Of a DNA stretch of 50,474 bases, positions 8,759-18,843 are shown one piece after another. Position 1 is the stretch's first letter. Each line of letters opens with the position of its first letter. This stretch comes from an uncultured Pseudomonadota bacterium. Its GTDB lineage: Bacteria; Desulfobacterota; Desulfobulbia; Desulfobulbales; Desulfurivibrionaceae. The stretch covers positions 1 through 50,474 of the forward strand of contig CALMMG010000169.1 of the NCBI GenBank assembly GCA_937868185.1, read 5' to 3'. Both the position numbers and the translations under genes were made by a program. The notes beneath the pieces were generated by a model. The model did not search any database. It saw only the letters and a list, made by a program, of their open reading frames with translations, and was not told the origin of the DNA.

Positions 8759-9343
8759 TCAGAAAACGACCTTGGGAGCCTCGCGCTCCTTTTTATCCTC
8801 AAGCTCCATAAACTGCGCGGGCTGAAAGCCGAAGAGCCCGGCAAAAAGCACGGCCGGGAAAAGCTCACGGGAGGTGTTGTAGGTCATGACCGCGTCGTTG
8901 AAGGCTTGACGGGCAAAGGCAATCCGGTTTTCCGTGGAGCTCATTTCCTCGCTGAGCTGCATCATGTTCTGGTTGGCCTTGAGATCGGGATAGGATTCCA
9001 CCAGAGCGAAAAGACGGCCCAAAGAGCTGGAAAGTACGCCCTCCGCTGCCACCACTCCCTGGATGGCCGCTGCGTTAGCCGGATCGGCCGCCGCCTGCTG
9101 CACGGCACCTGAGGCCTGGTTGCGGGCGGCAATCACCGCCTCCAGGGTTTCCCGCTCGTGCTTGATATACTCTTTGGCCACCGCCACCAGATTGGGGATG
9201 AGATCGTAGCGCCGTTTCAGCTGCACATCGATCTGGGCAAAGCTGTTTTTAAAGCGGTTGCGCAACCCCACCAGCCGGTTGTAGATTCCGACCACCAGCA
9301 AAACCAACACCAGAACCACGGCCAGAAAGACTATTCCTCCCAT
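8759..9343 (-). CDS. lemA: LemA family protein
   Basis: A 194-residue LemA protein: one N-terminal TM helix (about 4-22) followed by an extracytoplasmic helical domain with the family signatures YNRLVGLRNRFKNSFAQIDVQLKRR, YDLIPNLV, ALVESYPDLKANQN and FNDAVMTYN. I chose the ATG at 9343, seven bases after GAGGAGG; an in-frame TTG at 9349 lies directly on the binding site and is less likely. It is in an operon with the M48 peptidase. LemA function is not settled; the pairing points to envelope proteolysis. Confidence 0.93.
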   Translation of the reverse strand: MGGIVFLAVVLVLVLLVVGIYNRLVGLRNRFKNSFAQIDVQLKRRYDLIPNLVAVAKEYIKHERETLEAVIAARNQASGAVQQAAADPANAAAIQGVVAAEGVLSSSLGRLFALVESYPDLKANQNMMQLSEEMSSTENRIAFARQAFNDAVMTYNTSRELFPAVLFAGLFGFQPAQFMELEDKKEREAPKVVF

Positions 9344-9389
9344 GCTCAAACCTCCTCTTCTTTTTTATCCTTGTTCTGTATGTTCCCGT

Positions 9390-10688
9390 CTAAAACCAGA
9401 GATTGCAGACCGTCACCGCGGCAATGAGTCCGGCGGCCTCGCCGCAGAGCGCAGCAGGCAGAGTGTGCCGCGTCCGCCGGACCCCGATGGCGCCGAAATA
9501 AACGGCCAGCACATAGAGGGTGGTTTCGCTGGAGCCCTGGATCACCGAAACCATGGCGGAAAGCAGGCTGTCCGGCGACTGCTGGACGATCTCGCTCATA
9601 AAGGCAAAGGAACCGCTGCCGGAAAGGGGCCGGAGAAGGCCCATGGCCAAAGCCTCGGCCGGCATGCCCACCGCGGCGGTCAGGGGCGAAAGGACAGCAA
9701 CCAGAAGATCCATGGCCCCGCTGGCCCGAAACATGCCGATGGCGACAAAGATCGCCACCATGAAGGGGATGATCCGGATGGCGGTGGTGAAACCCTCCTT
9801 AGCCCCGTCGGTGATGGTTTCATAGATCCGCACCCCCCGCAGATAGCCGAAGATGAGCAGCCCGGAAATCAAGGCCGGAATCAGCCAGCTGGAAAGGCTG
9901 TTGAGACTGGCGGCAGATAAGGTCAATGGCGCATTGCTCAGCTGATACACTGCGCCCCCCGCGAAAACTGCAACCAGCAGCCAGACAAACCATTTCCCTG
10001 CCGCACTCGGCAACGAGAGCACAGGTTCGGCACAGACCTCTGCAGCCAGCGCCTCTGTCTCATAAGCCTCGTGCACCGCGACCAGCTCCTTGTCGCTGTT
10101 TCTATGGGCCAACATCTTGGCGGCAGTAATGGCCACGATGGTGGAGCAGGTGGTGGCGATAAGGGAGGGGATAAAGATGGCGGCCGGACTCGCTGCCCCC
10201 GCGGCGGCCCGGATGGTGATCACCCCAAGGGGCAGCAGGGTGACACTGGAGGTATTGATCGCCAAGAAGAGGCACATGGCATTGGTAGCCGTACCCTTTT
10301 CCGGGGCGAGTTTCTCCAGCTCCTGCATGGCCTTGATCCCCATGGGCGTGGCCGCGTTGCCCAACCCCAGGGCATTGGCCGCCATGTTCATGATCATGGC
10401 GGACATGGCCGGATGATCGTGGGGCACATCGGGAAAGAGCCAGACCATCAGGGGCCGCACCCAGCGGGCGACGATGCGCATCAGCCCCCCCGCCTCGGCC
10501 ACCTTCATGATCCCTAGCCAGAGGGCCATGGGGCCGATCAACCCGATGGCCAGGACCACCGCGTCCTTGGCCGACTCGAACGAGGCCTTGGTGAGGGCGT
10601 CCATCCGGTTGGTATAGGCGGCGGTCACCGTGGCCAGCACGACCAGGGACAGCCAGATGATATTGATAACCGAAGCTTTCTGTTGCAT
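9390..10688 (-). CDS. SpmA-SpmB fusion, nucleoside-recognition (gate) membrane protein
   Basis: A 432-residue polytopic membrane protein with about ten hydrophobic segments. The N-terminal half resembles spore maturation protein A (AIGLIGPMALWLGIMKVAE, GNAATPMGIKAMQEL, NTSSVTLLP) and the C-terminal half SpmB (AIRIIPFMVAIFVAIGMFRASG, RPLSGSGSFAFMSEI, QGSSETTLYVLAVYFG). Both halves contain the Gate (nucleoside recognition) domain. In Bacillus the two are separate genes needed for spore core dehydration. Fused forms occur in non-sporulating Gram-negatives, where the transported substrate is unknown. It is 46 bases upstream of lemA and probably cotranscribed with it. Confidence 0.88.
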   Translation of the reverse strand: MQQKASVINIIWLSLVVLATVTAAYTNRMDALTKASFESAKDAVVLAIGLIGPMALWLGIMKVAEAGGLMRIVARWVRPLMVWLFPDVPHDHPAMSAMIMNMAANALGLGNAATPMGIKAMQELEKLAPEKGTATNAMCLFLAINTSSVTLLPLGVITIRAAAGAASPAAIFIPSLIATTCSTIVAITAAKMLAHRNSDKELVAVHEAYETEALAAEVCAEPVLSLPSAAGKWFVWLLVAVFAGGAVYQLSNAPLTLSAASLNSLSSWLIPALISGLLIFGYLRGVRIYETITDGAKEGFTTAIRIIPFMVAIFVAIGMFRASGAMDLLVAVLSPLTAAVGMPAEALAMGLLRPLSGSGSFAFMSEIVQQSPDSLLSAMVSVIQGSSETTLYVLAVYFGAIGVRRTRHTLPAALCGEAAGLIAAVTVCNLWF

Positions 10689-10978
10689 GTTTCCCCCGTC
10701 TGCTCTACGCAGAAAACAAGGTACTCAAAATTCTGGCCAAAAAGCCAGGCTTTATTTTCCCATTTTGAAACAGCTTCTGATACGATAAAAAAACAAGCAC
10801 CGCTTGCCAAACACACCGGAGTTCTTCTTCCTTGCTACTGCAGATAACCGTAAGCCAACGGTCTATCTCTCGCTTGCCAGGGCTAAGGAAAACAGGTAGA
10901 TTTATAACAAGTGTTTTCATCATAATATACTTGCAGCTTCACTCTGCCGCAGGGCAAAAGAAAAAGAGAGGCGCAACG

Positions 10979-13066
10979 ATGGTAACCACCCGCTCACATC
11001 AAAGAAGAAAACGGTTTCTCTCCCGCAAAGCAACCTCCCTTGCAGCAATCTCCATCCTGATGGCCAGCAGCCAGCCCTGTTGGGCGGCACACTCCAATAT
11101 CACCGCGCTTTCCCTGGAAGAGCTGCTTGCCGTGGAAATCACCTCGGTTTCCAAAAAAAGCGAAAAGGCCACTGAGGCTCCGGCCGCTGTTTTTGTGATC
11201 AACCAAGACGACATCAAGCGCTCGGGCGCCACCACCATTCCAGAGGTGCTGCGCATGGTACCCGGCCTGCAAGTGGCACGGATAGACGCCAACAAATGGG
11301 CGGTAAGCAGCCGGGGCTTCAACGGCTTTTCCTCCAACAAACTGCTGGTGCTCATGGATGGCCGCACCATGTACAACCCGCTTTTTTCCGGAGTCCTCTG
11401 GGATACCCAGGACACCATGCTCGATGACATAGAACGGATCGAGGTGATCCGGGGGCCGGGAGCCAGCCTCTGGGGCGCCAACGCGGTCAATGGCGTCATC
11501 AATATCATCAGTAAACACTCGGCAGACACCCAGGGCGGTCTGCTCACTGCGGGAACCGGTACAGAAGAACAAGGGTTCGGCTCCATCCGCTACGGCGCCA
11601 AGGTCAATGACCACACCACCTACCGGGTGTATGGCAAAAATTTTTCCCGCAGCGATCTGGAATCCGCCGACGGTAGCAATGCCAATGATGACTGGCACCA
11701 AGCGCGGGGCGGCTTCCGGCTAGACAGCGTGGCCGCTCCCGATTCCCCCTATTCCTTCACCATCCAGGGCGACGGGTACAACGGCTATTCAGACGCGACA
11801 ACGAACATCCCCGATGCAACAAGCCCATACCTCTCAACCGACATCAGCAATCCCAGCAACGTCAGGGGCGCAAATCTCCTCACCCGCTTGACCAAAAAAG
11901 AAAAAGACAACTCGGAGATGTCGCTCCAGGCCTATTACGATCGGGAGAGAAACAATGACCTGGTTTTGGGCGACGACCGGGGCACGGGCGACATCGAATT
12001 CCAGCACCGCTTTCATGCCACGGAGAAGCAGGAGCTTACCTGGGGGCTTGGTTACCGATACAGCCACAATACCCTGGAAAACAGCCAGACCATCTCCTTT
12101 GCTCCGACCAGCAGAAGTGATATGTTGTTCAGCGCCTTTGTCCAGGACGAAATCACTCTGGTCGAAGACCTATTCCGGCTCACCCTTGGCTCCAAATTCG
12201 AGCACAACGATTTCACCGGCTACGAAGTGCAACCCAGCGGCCGGTTGCTTTATACGCCGCACAAGCACCATACCTTCTGGGCTGCGGTGAGCCAGGCGGT
12301 GCGAACCCCCTCGCAGGCTGACCGCGATGTCCGGATCAGCAGTGCTCTTGTCCCCACTAACTTTCTCATCGCCGCTGGCCATCCATATCCTTTTGCTGCT
12401 AATGAATTGGCGGAGATTACCATTAGCGGCAACGAGGAGTTCAAGTCCGAAAAACTCACGGCCTACGAAATCGGCTACCGGACCCAGGTCCATGAAAGGC
12501 TGGCCTTTGACGCCACCGCCTTTTTCAACGACTACAGCCGGTTGCGGACAATCCCCCTGGCGGGAGGCTCCATCATAACCCCCACTGGCAATCCGGCCTA
12601 TTTCTATCAGCTCGACTATAAAGACGGAAATGACATGAAGGGAAACACCTACGGCTTCGAGCTGGTGGCCGACGCCAAACCCCTGGACTGGTGGCGGCTG
12701 CAATTGGCCTACACCTTCCTGCGCATGGATTTGCATGAAACCGGCCAGGGGCTTTATGCCGGCGAGGATGCCGAAGGAGAAAGCCCCCGCAACCAGATTT
12801 CGCTGAGGTCCATGATGGACCTCAGCCCTACTATCACCCTGGACACCTGGCTGCGATATGTGGACAACCTGCCGACCTATGGCATCGACAGTTATGTCGC
12901 GTTCGACGCCCGGATCGGCTGGCAGCTCAACCCCCAGGTCGAACTCTCCCTGGTAGGACGAAACTTGCTCGATAATGCCCAACCTGAGTTCGGTGCGTTA
13001 TACATCAACATCATCCCCTCGGAAATTCCGCGCAGTGTCTATGCGCAAGTACGCATGACTTTCTAG
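10979..13066 (+). CDS. TonB-dependent outer-membrane receptor
   Basis: A 695-residue TonB-dependent receptor. The N-terminus has a signal peptide (basic start, hydrophobic core about 19-32, likely cleavage after CWA). A plug domain follows with PAAVFVINQDDIKRSGA, LLVLMDGRTMYNP, RIEVIRGPGASLWGANAVNGVINII, and the rest is a beta barrel ending in the aromatic YAQVRMTF. The ATG at 10979 follows AGAGAGG; open frame upstream has no such site. Ten bases later comes the YfiR gene and then a CHASE8 hybrid kinase. This receptor-YfiR-kinase set suggests a surface signalling unit rather than simple uptake. The ligand cannot be told from sequence, and I found no cobalamin riboswitch or clear Fur box upstream. 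Confidence 0.92.
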   Translation: MVTTRSHQRRKRFLSRKATSLAAISILMASSQPCWAAHSNITALSLEELLAVEITSVSKKSEKATEAPAAVFVINQDDIKRSGATTIPEVLRMVPGLQVARIDANKWAVSSRGFNGFSSNKLLVLMDGRTMYNPLFSGVLWDTQDTMLDDIERIEVIRGPGASLWGANAVNGVINIISKHSADTQGGLLTAGTGTEEQGFGSIRYGAKVNDHTTYRVYGKNFSRSDLESADGSNANDDWHQARGGFRLDSVAAPDSPYSFTIQGDGYNGYSDATTNIPDATSPYLSTDISNPSNVRGANLLTRLTKKEKDNSEMSLQAYYDRERNNDLVLGDDRGTGDIEFQHRFHATEKQELTWGLGYRYSHNTLENSQTISFAPTSRSDMLFSAFVQDEITLVEDLFRLTLGSKFEHNDFTGYEVQPSGRLLYTPHKHHTFWAAVSQAVRTPSQADRDVRISSALVPTNFLIAAGHPYPFAANELAEITISGNEEFKSEKLTAYEIGYRTQVHERLAFDATAFFNDYSRLRTIPLAGGSIITPTGNPAYFYQLDYKDGNDMKGNTYGFELVADAKPLDWWRLQLAYTFLRMDLHETGQGLYAGEDAEGESPRNQISLRSMMDLSPTITLDTWLRYVDNLPTYGIDSYVAFDARIGWQLNPQVELSLVGRNLLDNAQPEFGALYINIIPSEIPRSVYAQVRMTF

Positions 13067-13076
13067 GTAAAGTTCC

Positions 13077-13751
13077 ATGACGACTGGCACTTCACAGACC
13101 AAGACAACACCGATCCGCACATGGCTCTTTGCGGTGTTCGCGGTTCTGCTCCTCTTCTGCCTGCCTTGTGGCAAGGCCTCCGGTGCGGACTATGAAGAGT
13201 ATGAGATCAAGGCTGGCTTTCTCTACAATTTTTTCAATTTCATCAAGTGGCCGGACCGCTCTTTTAACTCCCCCCAAAGTCCTTTTATCCTGATTATTGT
13301 CGGCAGCGGGGGCAAGGAACAAACCGTTGAACATGCCTTACAGAACAGCTTTGTCGGTACCCGGCCCCTGAAAATTATCACCACCAACTCCACCGAGGAT
13401 CTTGGCAAGGCACACATGGTTTTTTTCCTGGAATCCTATAAAAATTCCGACCTGCCGAAGGTGTTGGCCCAGCTCAAGGGAAAACCGGTGATCACCGTGG
13501 GTGAGGAAAAAAACTTTATCACCCTGGGCGGCGATATCAACTTTGTGCAAAGGGGGACGAAGATTAAGTTTCAGATCAGCCCGGCCTCAACAGAAAAAGG
13601 GGATCTCAAAATCAGCTCCCGGCTCCTCATGCTGGCCGTGGCTCCTGAGCAATCGGCCATCGAGTACGACAGGCCCATCCGCGCCACAGCCCCCAGCACC
13701 AGAGCCTCGGACCTGACCCAGGAAACGACAAGGGAACATGGAATACTTTAA
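13077..13751 (+). CDS. YfiR family periplasmic protein (DUF4154)
   Basis: A 224-residue secreted protein: signal peptide at about 15-36 (hydrophobic core [15 protein letters not shown]), then the YfiR domain starting [19 protein letters not shown] and containing [15 protein letters not shown] and a late [18 protein letters not shown] motif with SSRLLMLA. In Pseudomonas YfiR is a periplasmic repressor of the YfiN diguanylate cyclase. Here its partner is probably the CHASE8 kinase, whose gene overlaps its end by 14 bases. An unstructured tail of about 35 residues follows the domain. It starts ten bases after the TonB receptor with AGGTAAAG as binding site. Confidence 0.88.
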   Translation: MTTGTSQTKTTPIRTWLFAVFAVLLLFCLPCGKASGADYEEYEIKAGFLYNFFNFIKWPDRSFNSPQSPFILIIVGSGGKEQTVEHALQNSFVGTRPLKIITTNSTEDLGKAHMVFFLESYKNSDLPKVLAQLKGKPVITVGEEKNFITLGGDINFVQRGTKIKFQISPASTEKGDLKISSRLLMLAVAPEQSAIEYDRPIRATAPSTRASDLTQETTREHGIL

Positions 13752-16101
13752 CACGCTTCCCATTAGAAAAAAGCTCCTGCTGATAATCATGCTCGTTACC
13801 GGCGGGGTGCTGCTTTTTGTCAACAGCGTCATGTGCACCTACGATTTTTTTACCTTAAGGAATCTCCTGGTAAAAAACCTGGCCGTACTGACCAAAGCCG
13901 TTGCCGAAAACGCAACATCCACCGTGGTTTTTTCCGATCAGGAGGCTGCCACGGAAACGCTGCTGGCGCTGCGCGCCGAACCATGCATCCAGTATGCCGC
14001 CATCCTCACCCCGGACCGACGGGTTTTTGCCACCTATAATAATAACAAGACGATGACCAAGGGTGGGTTTCAGCCACCGACCATCCCCGTCAATACGCCG
14101 GTTTTTGGAAACGATTCCATCGATTACCTCACGGAGATAAAGCTCCAGGGAAAAACAGTGGGGATGGTCTTTGCCCGTTCCGATCGCCATGAAGAACCAC
14201 TTCTACTCAAGCGGTATTTCCTGGTCGCCCTCTTGGTCATGGGAATAACCTTTTTTCTCGTCTGGCTTATCACCTCGAAATTGCAGCGGATTTTCACCCG
14301 ACCCATTGAACAGCTTGCCGCAACCATTCGCGGAGTGACGCGGGATCAGGATTATTCCTTGCGAGCCTCGGTGAAAACCAAGGACGAAATCGGCGCGCTG
14401 ACCATGGGCTTTAATGAAATGCTCAATGAAATTGAACTCCGGGATCAGGCACTCACTCAGGCACACAGCAGCCTTGAAAAGAAGGTCGAGGAGCGGACCC
14501 GAGATCTTGTTTTGGCCAAGGAGGCAGCGGAGGCGGCAAGCCGGGCAAAATCAGAATTTCTCGCCAACATGAGCCATGAGATCCGCACCCCCATGAACGG
14601 GGTTATCGGCATGACCCAGCTGGCCCTGCTCACCGACCTGACCGCAGAACAACGGGATTTTCTCGAAACCATCGACCTTTCAGCCAACCGGCTGATCCAG
14701 GTCATTAACGATATCCTTGATTTTTCCAAGATCGAGGCGCACAAGCTGGACATCACCTCCAGCGACTTCAATCTTCGGGAAGCCGTCGAGGATACCACCC
14801 AGGAACTGGCAGTCCGGGCGCACGAGAAAAACCTGGAGCTGGTGTGCCATATCGAACCGGATGTTCCGGAATTTCTCATTGGCGACTCCTTTCGCCTCCA
14901 GCAGATTTTGACCAATCTCCTGGGAAACAGCATTAAATTCACCGAATCCGGCCAGATCTTCCTCAAGGTACAGCGCAAAGGGGAGTACGATGAAGCCGTT
15001 GAACTGTTGTTTTCCGTCTCCGACAATGGCATCGGCATCCCCGAAGACCAACAGCAAAAGATTTTTGACGCCTTCAGTCAGGTGGACAGCACCATGGCCA
15101 GAAAATTTGGCGGCACCGGCCTGGGGCTTTCCATCTCTTCCCGCCTTGTCCATCTCATGGGCGGCCGCATCTGGCTGGAAAGCACACCCAATGTCGGCTC
15201 CACCTTTTTCTTCACCATCCTCTGCCAAAAACAATCCGGAGAAAAAATCATCCCGCAAGCCTCTCCGGCCTTTTTGGAAGGAAAATCCGTTTTGGTGGTG
15301 GACGACAACCCCATCAACCAAAAAATACTGCTCCAGAAGCTTGCGCAGTTAGCCATGCAGGCAGAGGCTGTTTCCGGCGGCGCCGAAGCGCTGAAGGTGT
15401 TACAGGAACATCTTGCTAAAAAAACCCCCTTTGCTCTAGCCATTATCGACATCCAGATGCCGGACATGGACGGCTTCACCCTGATTGAAAAAATCCGCCA
15501 ACACTCTGGGCTAACCCAGCTGCCGGTGATCATTCTCACCTCCGCAGGTCTGCCGGAAGACAAAGAAAGAAGCAAGACCCTCGGAGTGCACGCCTATTTG
15601 CTCAAACCCTGTCGGCAAAAAGATCTACTCAAGAGTATCTCCACCGTTTTTGTGCAACCGAAATTGCCCGGTCCTCCCTCCGCAGCACCTCCAGCCGCGG
15701 AAAAAAAAGAGAAACTTCACATCCTTCTGGCGGAAGATAATCTGGTGAACCAAAAAGTGGCAAAAGGTTTGCTTGAAAGAGAAGGGCACTCTGTGGTGAT
15801 CGCCAATAACGGCCGGGAAGCCGTGGAACATTACGGGTCTGAACATTTTGACCTGATCCTGATGGATGTACAGATGCCGGAAATGGACGGCTTTGAGGCC
15901 ACCGAAAAAGTCCGCGCCCAGGAACAGGGAACGGCCCAACACATCCCGATCATCGCCCTAACGGCCCATGCTATGAAGGGCTATAGCGAAAAATGCCTGG
16001 CCGCTGGCATGGACGGATATGTCTCAAAGCCCTTCACCATCAAAACTCTCGTGGAGCGGTTAGACTCCCTTTCTTTTCCCAAGCTCGGGGATAACACCTA
16101 A
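13738..16101 (+). CDS. CHASE8-HAMP hybrid histidine kinase with two receiver domains
   Basis: A 787-residue BarA-like sensor. TM helices at about 13-32 and 161-180 flank a periplasmic CHASE8-type sensor; then a HAMP domain (about 181-235), a coiled coil, HisKA with phospho-accepting H280 in [12 protein letters not shown], HATPase (about 385-505; N box, [15 protein letters not shown]), and two receivers with phospho-acceptors D571 ([11 protein letters not shown]) and D710 ([11 protein letters not shown]). No HPt domain is present, so an external phosphotransfer protein is expected. It is the third gene of the TonB receptor-YfiR operon and overlaps yfiR by 14 bases. YfiR probably gates the periplasmic domain; that is inference from the arrangement. 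Confidence 0.92.
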   Translation: MEYFNTLPIRKKLLLIIMLVTGGVLLFVNSVMCTYDFFTLRNLLVKNLAVLTKAVAENATSTVVFSDQEAATETLLALRAEPCIQYAAILTPDRRVFATYNNNKTMTKGGFQPPTIPVNTPVFGNDSIDYLTEIKLQGKTVGMVFARSDRHEEPLLLKRYFLVALLVMGITFFLVWLITSKLQRIFTRPIEQLAATIRGVTRDQDYSLRASVKTKDEIGALTMGFNEMLNEIELRDQALTQAHSSLEKKVEERTRDLVLAKEAAEAASRAKSEFLANMSHEIRTPMNGVIGMTQLALLTDLTAEQRDFLETIDLSANRLIQVINDILDFSKIEAHKLDITSSDFNLREAVEDTTQELAVRAHEKNLELVCHIEPDVPEFLIGDSFRLQQILTNLLGNSIKFTESGQIFLKVQRKGEYDEAVELLFSVSDNGIGIPEDQQQKIFDAFSQVDSTMARKFGGTGLGLSISSRLVHLMGGRIWLESTPNVGSTFFFTILCQKQSGEKIIPQASPAFLEGKSVLVVDDNPINQKILLQKLAQLAMQAEAVSGGAEALKVLQEHLAKKTPFALAIIDIQMPDMDGFTLIEKIRQHSGLTQLPVIILTSAGLPEDKERSKTLGVHAYLLKPCRQKDLLKSISTVFVQPKLPGPPSAAPPAAEKKEKLHILLAEDNLVNQKVAKGLLEREGHSVVIANNGREAVEHYGSEHFDLILMDVQMPEMDGFEATEKVRAQEQGTAQHIPIIALTAHAMKGYSEKCLAAGMDGYVSKPFTIKTLVERLDSLSFPKLGDNT

Positions 16102-16123
16102 TTTGCCCCCCAATTTTTTAACC

Positions 16124-16152
16124 TTGTACATTTGACTTGCCAAGAGCATAAT
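16124..16152 (+). promoter_or_regulatory. Candidate sigma-70 promoter of the PAS-GAF kinase
   Basis: TTGTAC (16124-16129), 17 bases, CATAAT (16147-16152). It lies in the 112-base gap between two sensor kinases, with a leader of about 54 bases, so the second kinase may be transcribed separately. Confidence 0.42.
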
Positions 16153-16213
16153 CAGGGGCGTTGTACGCGACATGGCCACCCGAGCATACCCCTTTTCGAG
16201 GCTTCCCCAGTAG

Positions 16214-18598
16214 ATGAGCGAAACGCCCCCCCTCCACCAAGCAACCAGCCCCCTTCCTCTCTCCGGCGATATCCTTGAAATCGTCACCGGAAATATCGGG
16301 GCAGGGCTCGCCGTCATCTCCCGCGACTTTACCATCCTCTGGGCCAATAAGGTCATGGAGGATCTCTATGGCAACACCCAGGGCAAGACCTGCTACCGCA
16401 CCTTTCAAGAACAGGAATGCGTCTGCCCAGGATGCGGAGTCCGGGCGGTTTTTGAACAGGGGTTGGAGCGGGTGGTCCAAGAGGTGGTAAGCCCCGACAA
16501 AAGCGGCAATCTTCTCGAGTTAGAGATCGTCGCCACCCCAATCCGGGATGCGCAGGGAAATATTACCGCAGCCCTGGAGCTGGTCCTGCCAATAACCGAG
16601 CGGAAACAGCAGGAAAAGATTCTGGCCGAGCTGCTCGCCTTCTCGCAAAGCCTGACCAGCACCGTTGACCTGAACAGTCTGTACCGGAAAGTCACCAGCC
16701 TTTCCTGCGAATTGCTGAACCTTGATTTCTCCACCCTGATGCTGATGAGCGATGACCAGAGCGCTCTGGTTATCAGGGACACCCTGGGGTTTCCGGAGCA
16801 GACCATCGGCCATTATGCCCTGCTCAAGGGTCAGGGCCTCTCCACCCATGTGGTGCTTGAAAAAAAGCCTGCGGTCGTGGTGGATTTCCAGACGGAAACC
16901 CGGTTTGAGATTCCTTCCCTGGTGGTTGAAAAGAATATCCGTTCCGCCCTCTGCGTGCCCATGATGCTGGGCGAGAACGTCTTCGGGGTGCTGATCGGCC
17001 ATACCCTGCAGCCTCGGGTTTTCAGCGAAGCAACAGTCCATATCTATCAGAGCTTTGCCAACCAGGCGGCAGTGGCGATCAAGAACGCCATACACATGCA
17101 CTCCCTGCACGCCTCGGAAAAAAAATTCCGCACCCTGTTCGACAGCACCAACGATGCCATCCTGATCTATTCCCTGGATTGCCGCCTCCTCGAGGTGAAC
17201 CGGGCAACCTGCGAGCGGTTGAACTACTCCCGGGAAGAACTCCTCGCCTTACCATTTATGCAGCTCGTTGCCTCCCCGTATGCCTCCCTGGCAAAAAACC
17301 GCATCGAGCAACTGAAAAAGGACGGCACGGCCATCTTCGAGTCCGCCCATCTCAAGAAAGATGGCGCTATTGTTCCCATTGAACAGAGTTGCAGTCTGAT
17401 TGAGTACGACACACAACCGGCAATCCTCTGTATCTCCCGCGATATCTCCGAACGGAAACGGCTTGACGAGGAACGCCTCCGAAGCCAAAAACTCGAATCC
17501 CTCGGGGTCTTGGCCGGGGGCATTGCCCACGACTTCAACAATCTGCTCACCGGCATCCTCGGTAACCTTTCCCTGGCCAAGACAAACCTGCCGGAAACAG
17601 GACCGGTTGCAGAACAGTTGGCCGAAACGGAAAAAGCCACCCTCCGGGCTAGGGAGCTGACCCAGCAGCTGCTCACCTTTGCCAAGGGCGGAGCACCCAT
17701 CAAGACAGAGGCCGCCCTGGCCGGGCTCATCCAGGATACCGCCGGTTTTTCCGTCCGCGGAACCAAGGCCGTATGCACATACGATTGTGCAGAGGATCTC
17801 TGGCTGGCCGAGGTGGATAGAGGACAGTTGGGCCAGGTTCTGCAAAACCTGGTGATCAACGCGGTCCATGCCATGCCCGAGGGCGGCATCATCCAGCTTG
17901 GCGCCGGCAACATTACCGTCAACCCCGATGAACTGCCACTAAGGCCGGGGAAATATGTGCTGATCACCGTCCAGGACCATGGCCAAGGCATCCCACCGGA
18001 GCATCTGGCAAAGATCTTTGATCCCTATTTCACCACCAAGCAGAGCGGCAGCGGCCTGGGGCTGGCGGTGGTCTATTCTATTATTGCCAACCATGCGGGC
18101 CACATCACCGTAGAGTCGGAACTGGGCAAGGGCACTCTCTTTTCCATCTATCTTCCCGCGACCGGGAAAAGTCCCCTGGCAAAAAAGCCCGTTTCGGCAA
18201 CGACCGCTCTTGCCAAAGGGCAGGGCAAGGTCCTGATCATGGACGACGAAGAACTCATCCGCAATGTTTCCTCCGCCATGCTCAAACAGCTGGGGTATGA
18301 ACCCCACACCGCCAATAACGGCGAAGAGGCCATTACTCTTTACCTGCACGCGCAACAAGAGGGGCATCCCTTTGACCTGGTGATCATGGATCTCACCGTG
18401 CCCGGCGGCATGGGAGGCAAGGAGGCCATTGGACACCTCCGCCAGCTCGACCCCCAGATAAAGGCGGTGGTCTCCAGTGGATATGCCAACGATCCGATCA
18501 TGGCCAACTTCAGCGAATACGGCTTTTGCGGGGTTGCCCCCAAGCCCTTCAGCCTCCAGGATCTCTCTATATTATTACAAATGATTTTAGCTGGTTAG
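16214..18598 (+). CDS. Soluble PAS-GAF-PAS histidine kinase with C-terminal receiver
   Basis: A 794-residue kinase without TM helices. PAS at about 18-135, including a cysteine-rich insert (CYRTFQEQECVCPGCG); GAF at about 150-295; second PAS at about 300-415; HisKA with H439 in GGIAHDFNNLLTGI; HATPase with DHGQGIPPEH and GSGLGLAVV; receiver with acceptor D726 (IMDLTVPGGMGG). The H box belongs to the NtrB-like HDFNN class. The cysteines in the first PAS could hold a metal or Fe-S centre. It follows the CHASE8 kinase but has a gap with its own likely promoter. No response regulator with an output domain is adjacent. Confidence 0.9.
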   Translation: MSETPPLHQATSPLPLSGDILEIVTGNIGAGLAVISRDFTILWANKVMEDLYGNTQGKTCYRTFQEQECVCPGCGVRAVFEQGLERVVQEVVSPDKSGNLLELEIVATPIRDAQGNITAALELVLPITERKQQEKILAELLAFSQSLTSTVDLNSLYRKVTSLSCELLNLDFSTLMLMSDDQSALVIRDTLGFPEQTIGHYALLKGQGLSTHVVLEKKPAVVVDFQTETRFEIPSLVVEKNIRSALCVPMMLGENVFGVLIGHTLQPRVFSEATVHIYQSFANQAAVAIKNAIHMHSLHASEKKFRTLFDSTNDAILIYSLDCRLLEVNRATCERLNYSREELLALPFMQLVASPYASLAKNRIEQLKKDGTAIFESAHLKKDGAIVPIEQSCSLIEYDTQPAILCISRDISERKRLDEERLRSQKLESLGVLAGGIAHDFNNLLTGILGNLSLAKTNLPETGPVAEQLAETEKATLRARELTQQLLTFAKGGAPIKTEAALAGLIQDTAGFSVRGTKAVCTYDCAEDLWLAEVDRGQLGQVLQNLVINAVHAMPEGGIIQLGAGNITVNPDELPLRPGKYVLITVQDHGQGIPPEHLAKIFDPYFTTKQSGSGLGLAVVYSIIANHAGHITVESELGKGTLFSIYLPATGKSPLAKKPVSATTALAKGQGKVLIMDDEELIRNVSSAMLKQLGYEPHTANNGEEAITLYLHAQQEGHPFDLVIMDLTVPGGMGGKEAIGHLRQLDPQIKAVVSSGYANDPIMANFSEYGFCGVAPKPFSLQDLSILLQMILAG

Positions 18599-18708
18599 GC
18601 GTGTCCCTCCACCCCTCCTCACGCCGCCAACACCACCGCCACTCCACAGCCAACAAAAAATAACGCAAAAACAGTAAGTTAAAAAAAACAGCCCCCCTAT
18701 TTTTTTTC

Positions 18709-18737
18709 TTGACACTTTTCTGCGCAATAGGCATAAA
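18709..18737 (+). promoter_or_regulatory. Sigma-70 promoter of the kamA operon
   Basis: A perfect -35 TTGACA (18709-18714), the ideal 17-base spacer and CATAAA (18732-18737). The predicted start near 18744 gives a leader of about 100 bases. This is one of the best housekeeping promoters in the window. Confidence 0.6.
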
Positions 18738-18753
18738 CTGGTTCAGTCAAGTA

Positions 18754-18779
18754 CGCTGACCCGCTTGCGGCTATCAGCG
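18754..18779 (+). other. Hairpin in the kamA leader
   Basis: CGCTGA (18754-18759) pairs with TCAGCG (18774-18779), and inside them CCGC pairs with GCGG across a TT loop. It lies only ten bases from the predicted transcript start and about 65 bases before the kamA ATG. There is no T-tract, so it is more likely a 5' stabiliser or a target of leader control than a terminator. Confidence 0.4.
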
Positions 18780-18843
18780 GTATCATTTTGAAATTATTTG
18801 TTTTTTCTTCGGGTTCTACCGCTAACCAGCAAGGAGAAGCACA

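Noticed and set aside
10700-10978. Cobalamin riboswitch or Fur box before the TonB-dependent receptor
   Set aside because: I looked for B12-box-like and GCCACTG elements and for Fur-type inverted repeats; only scattered partial matches were found.
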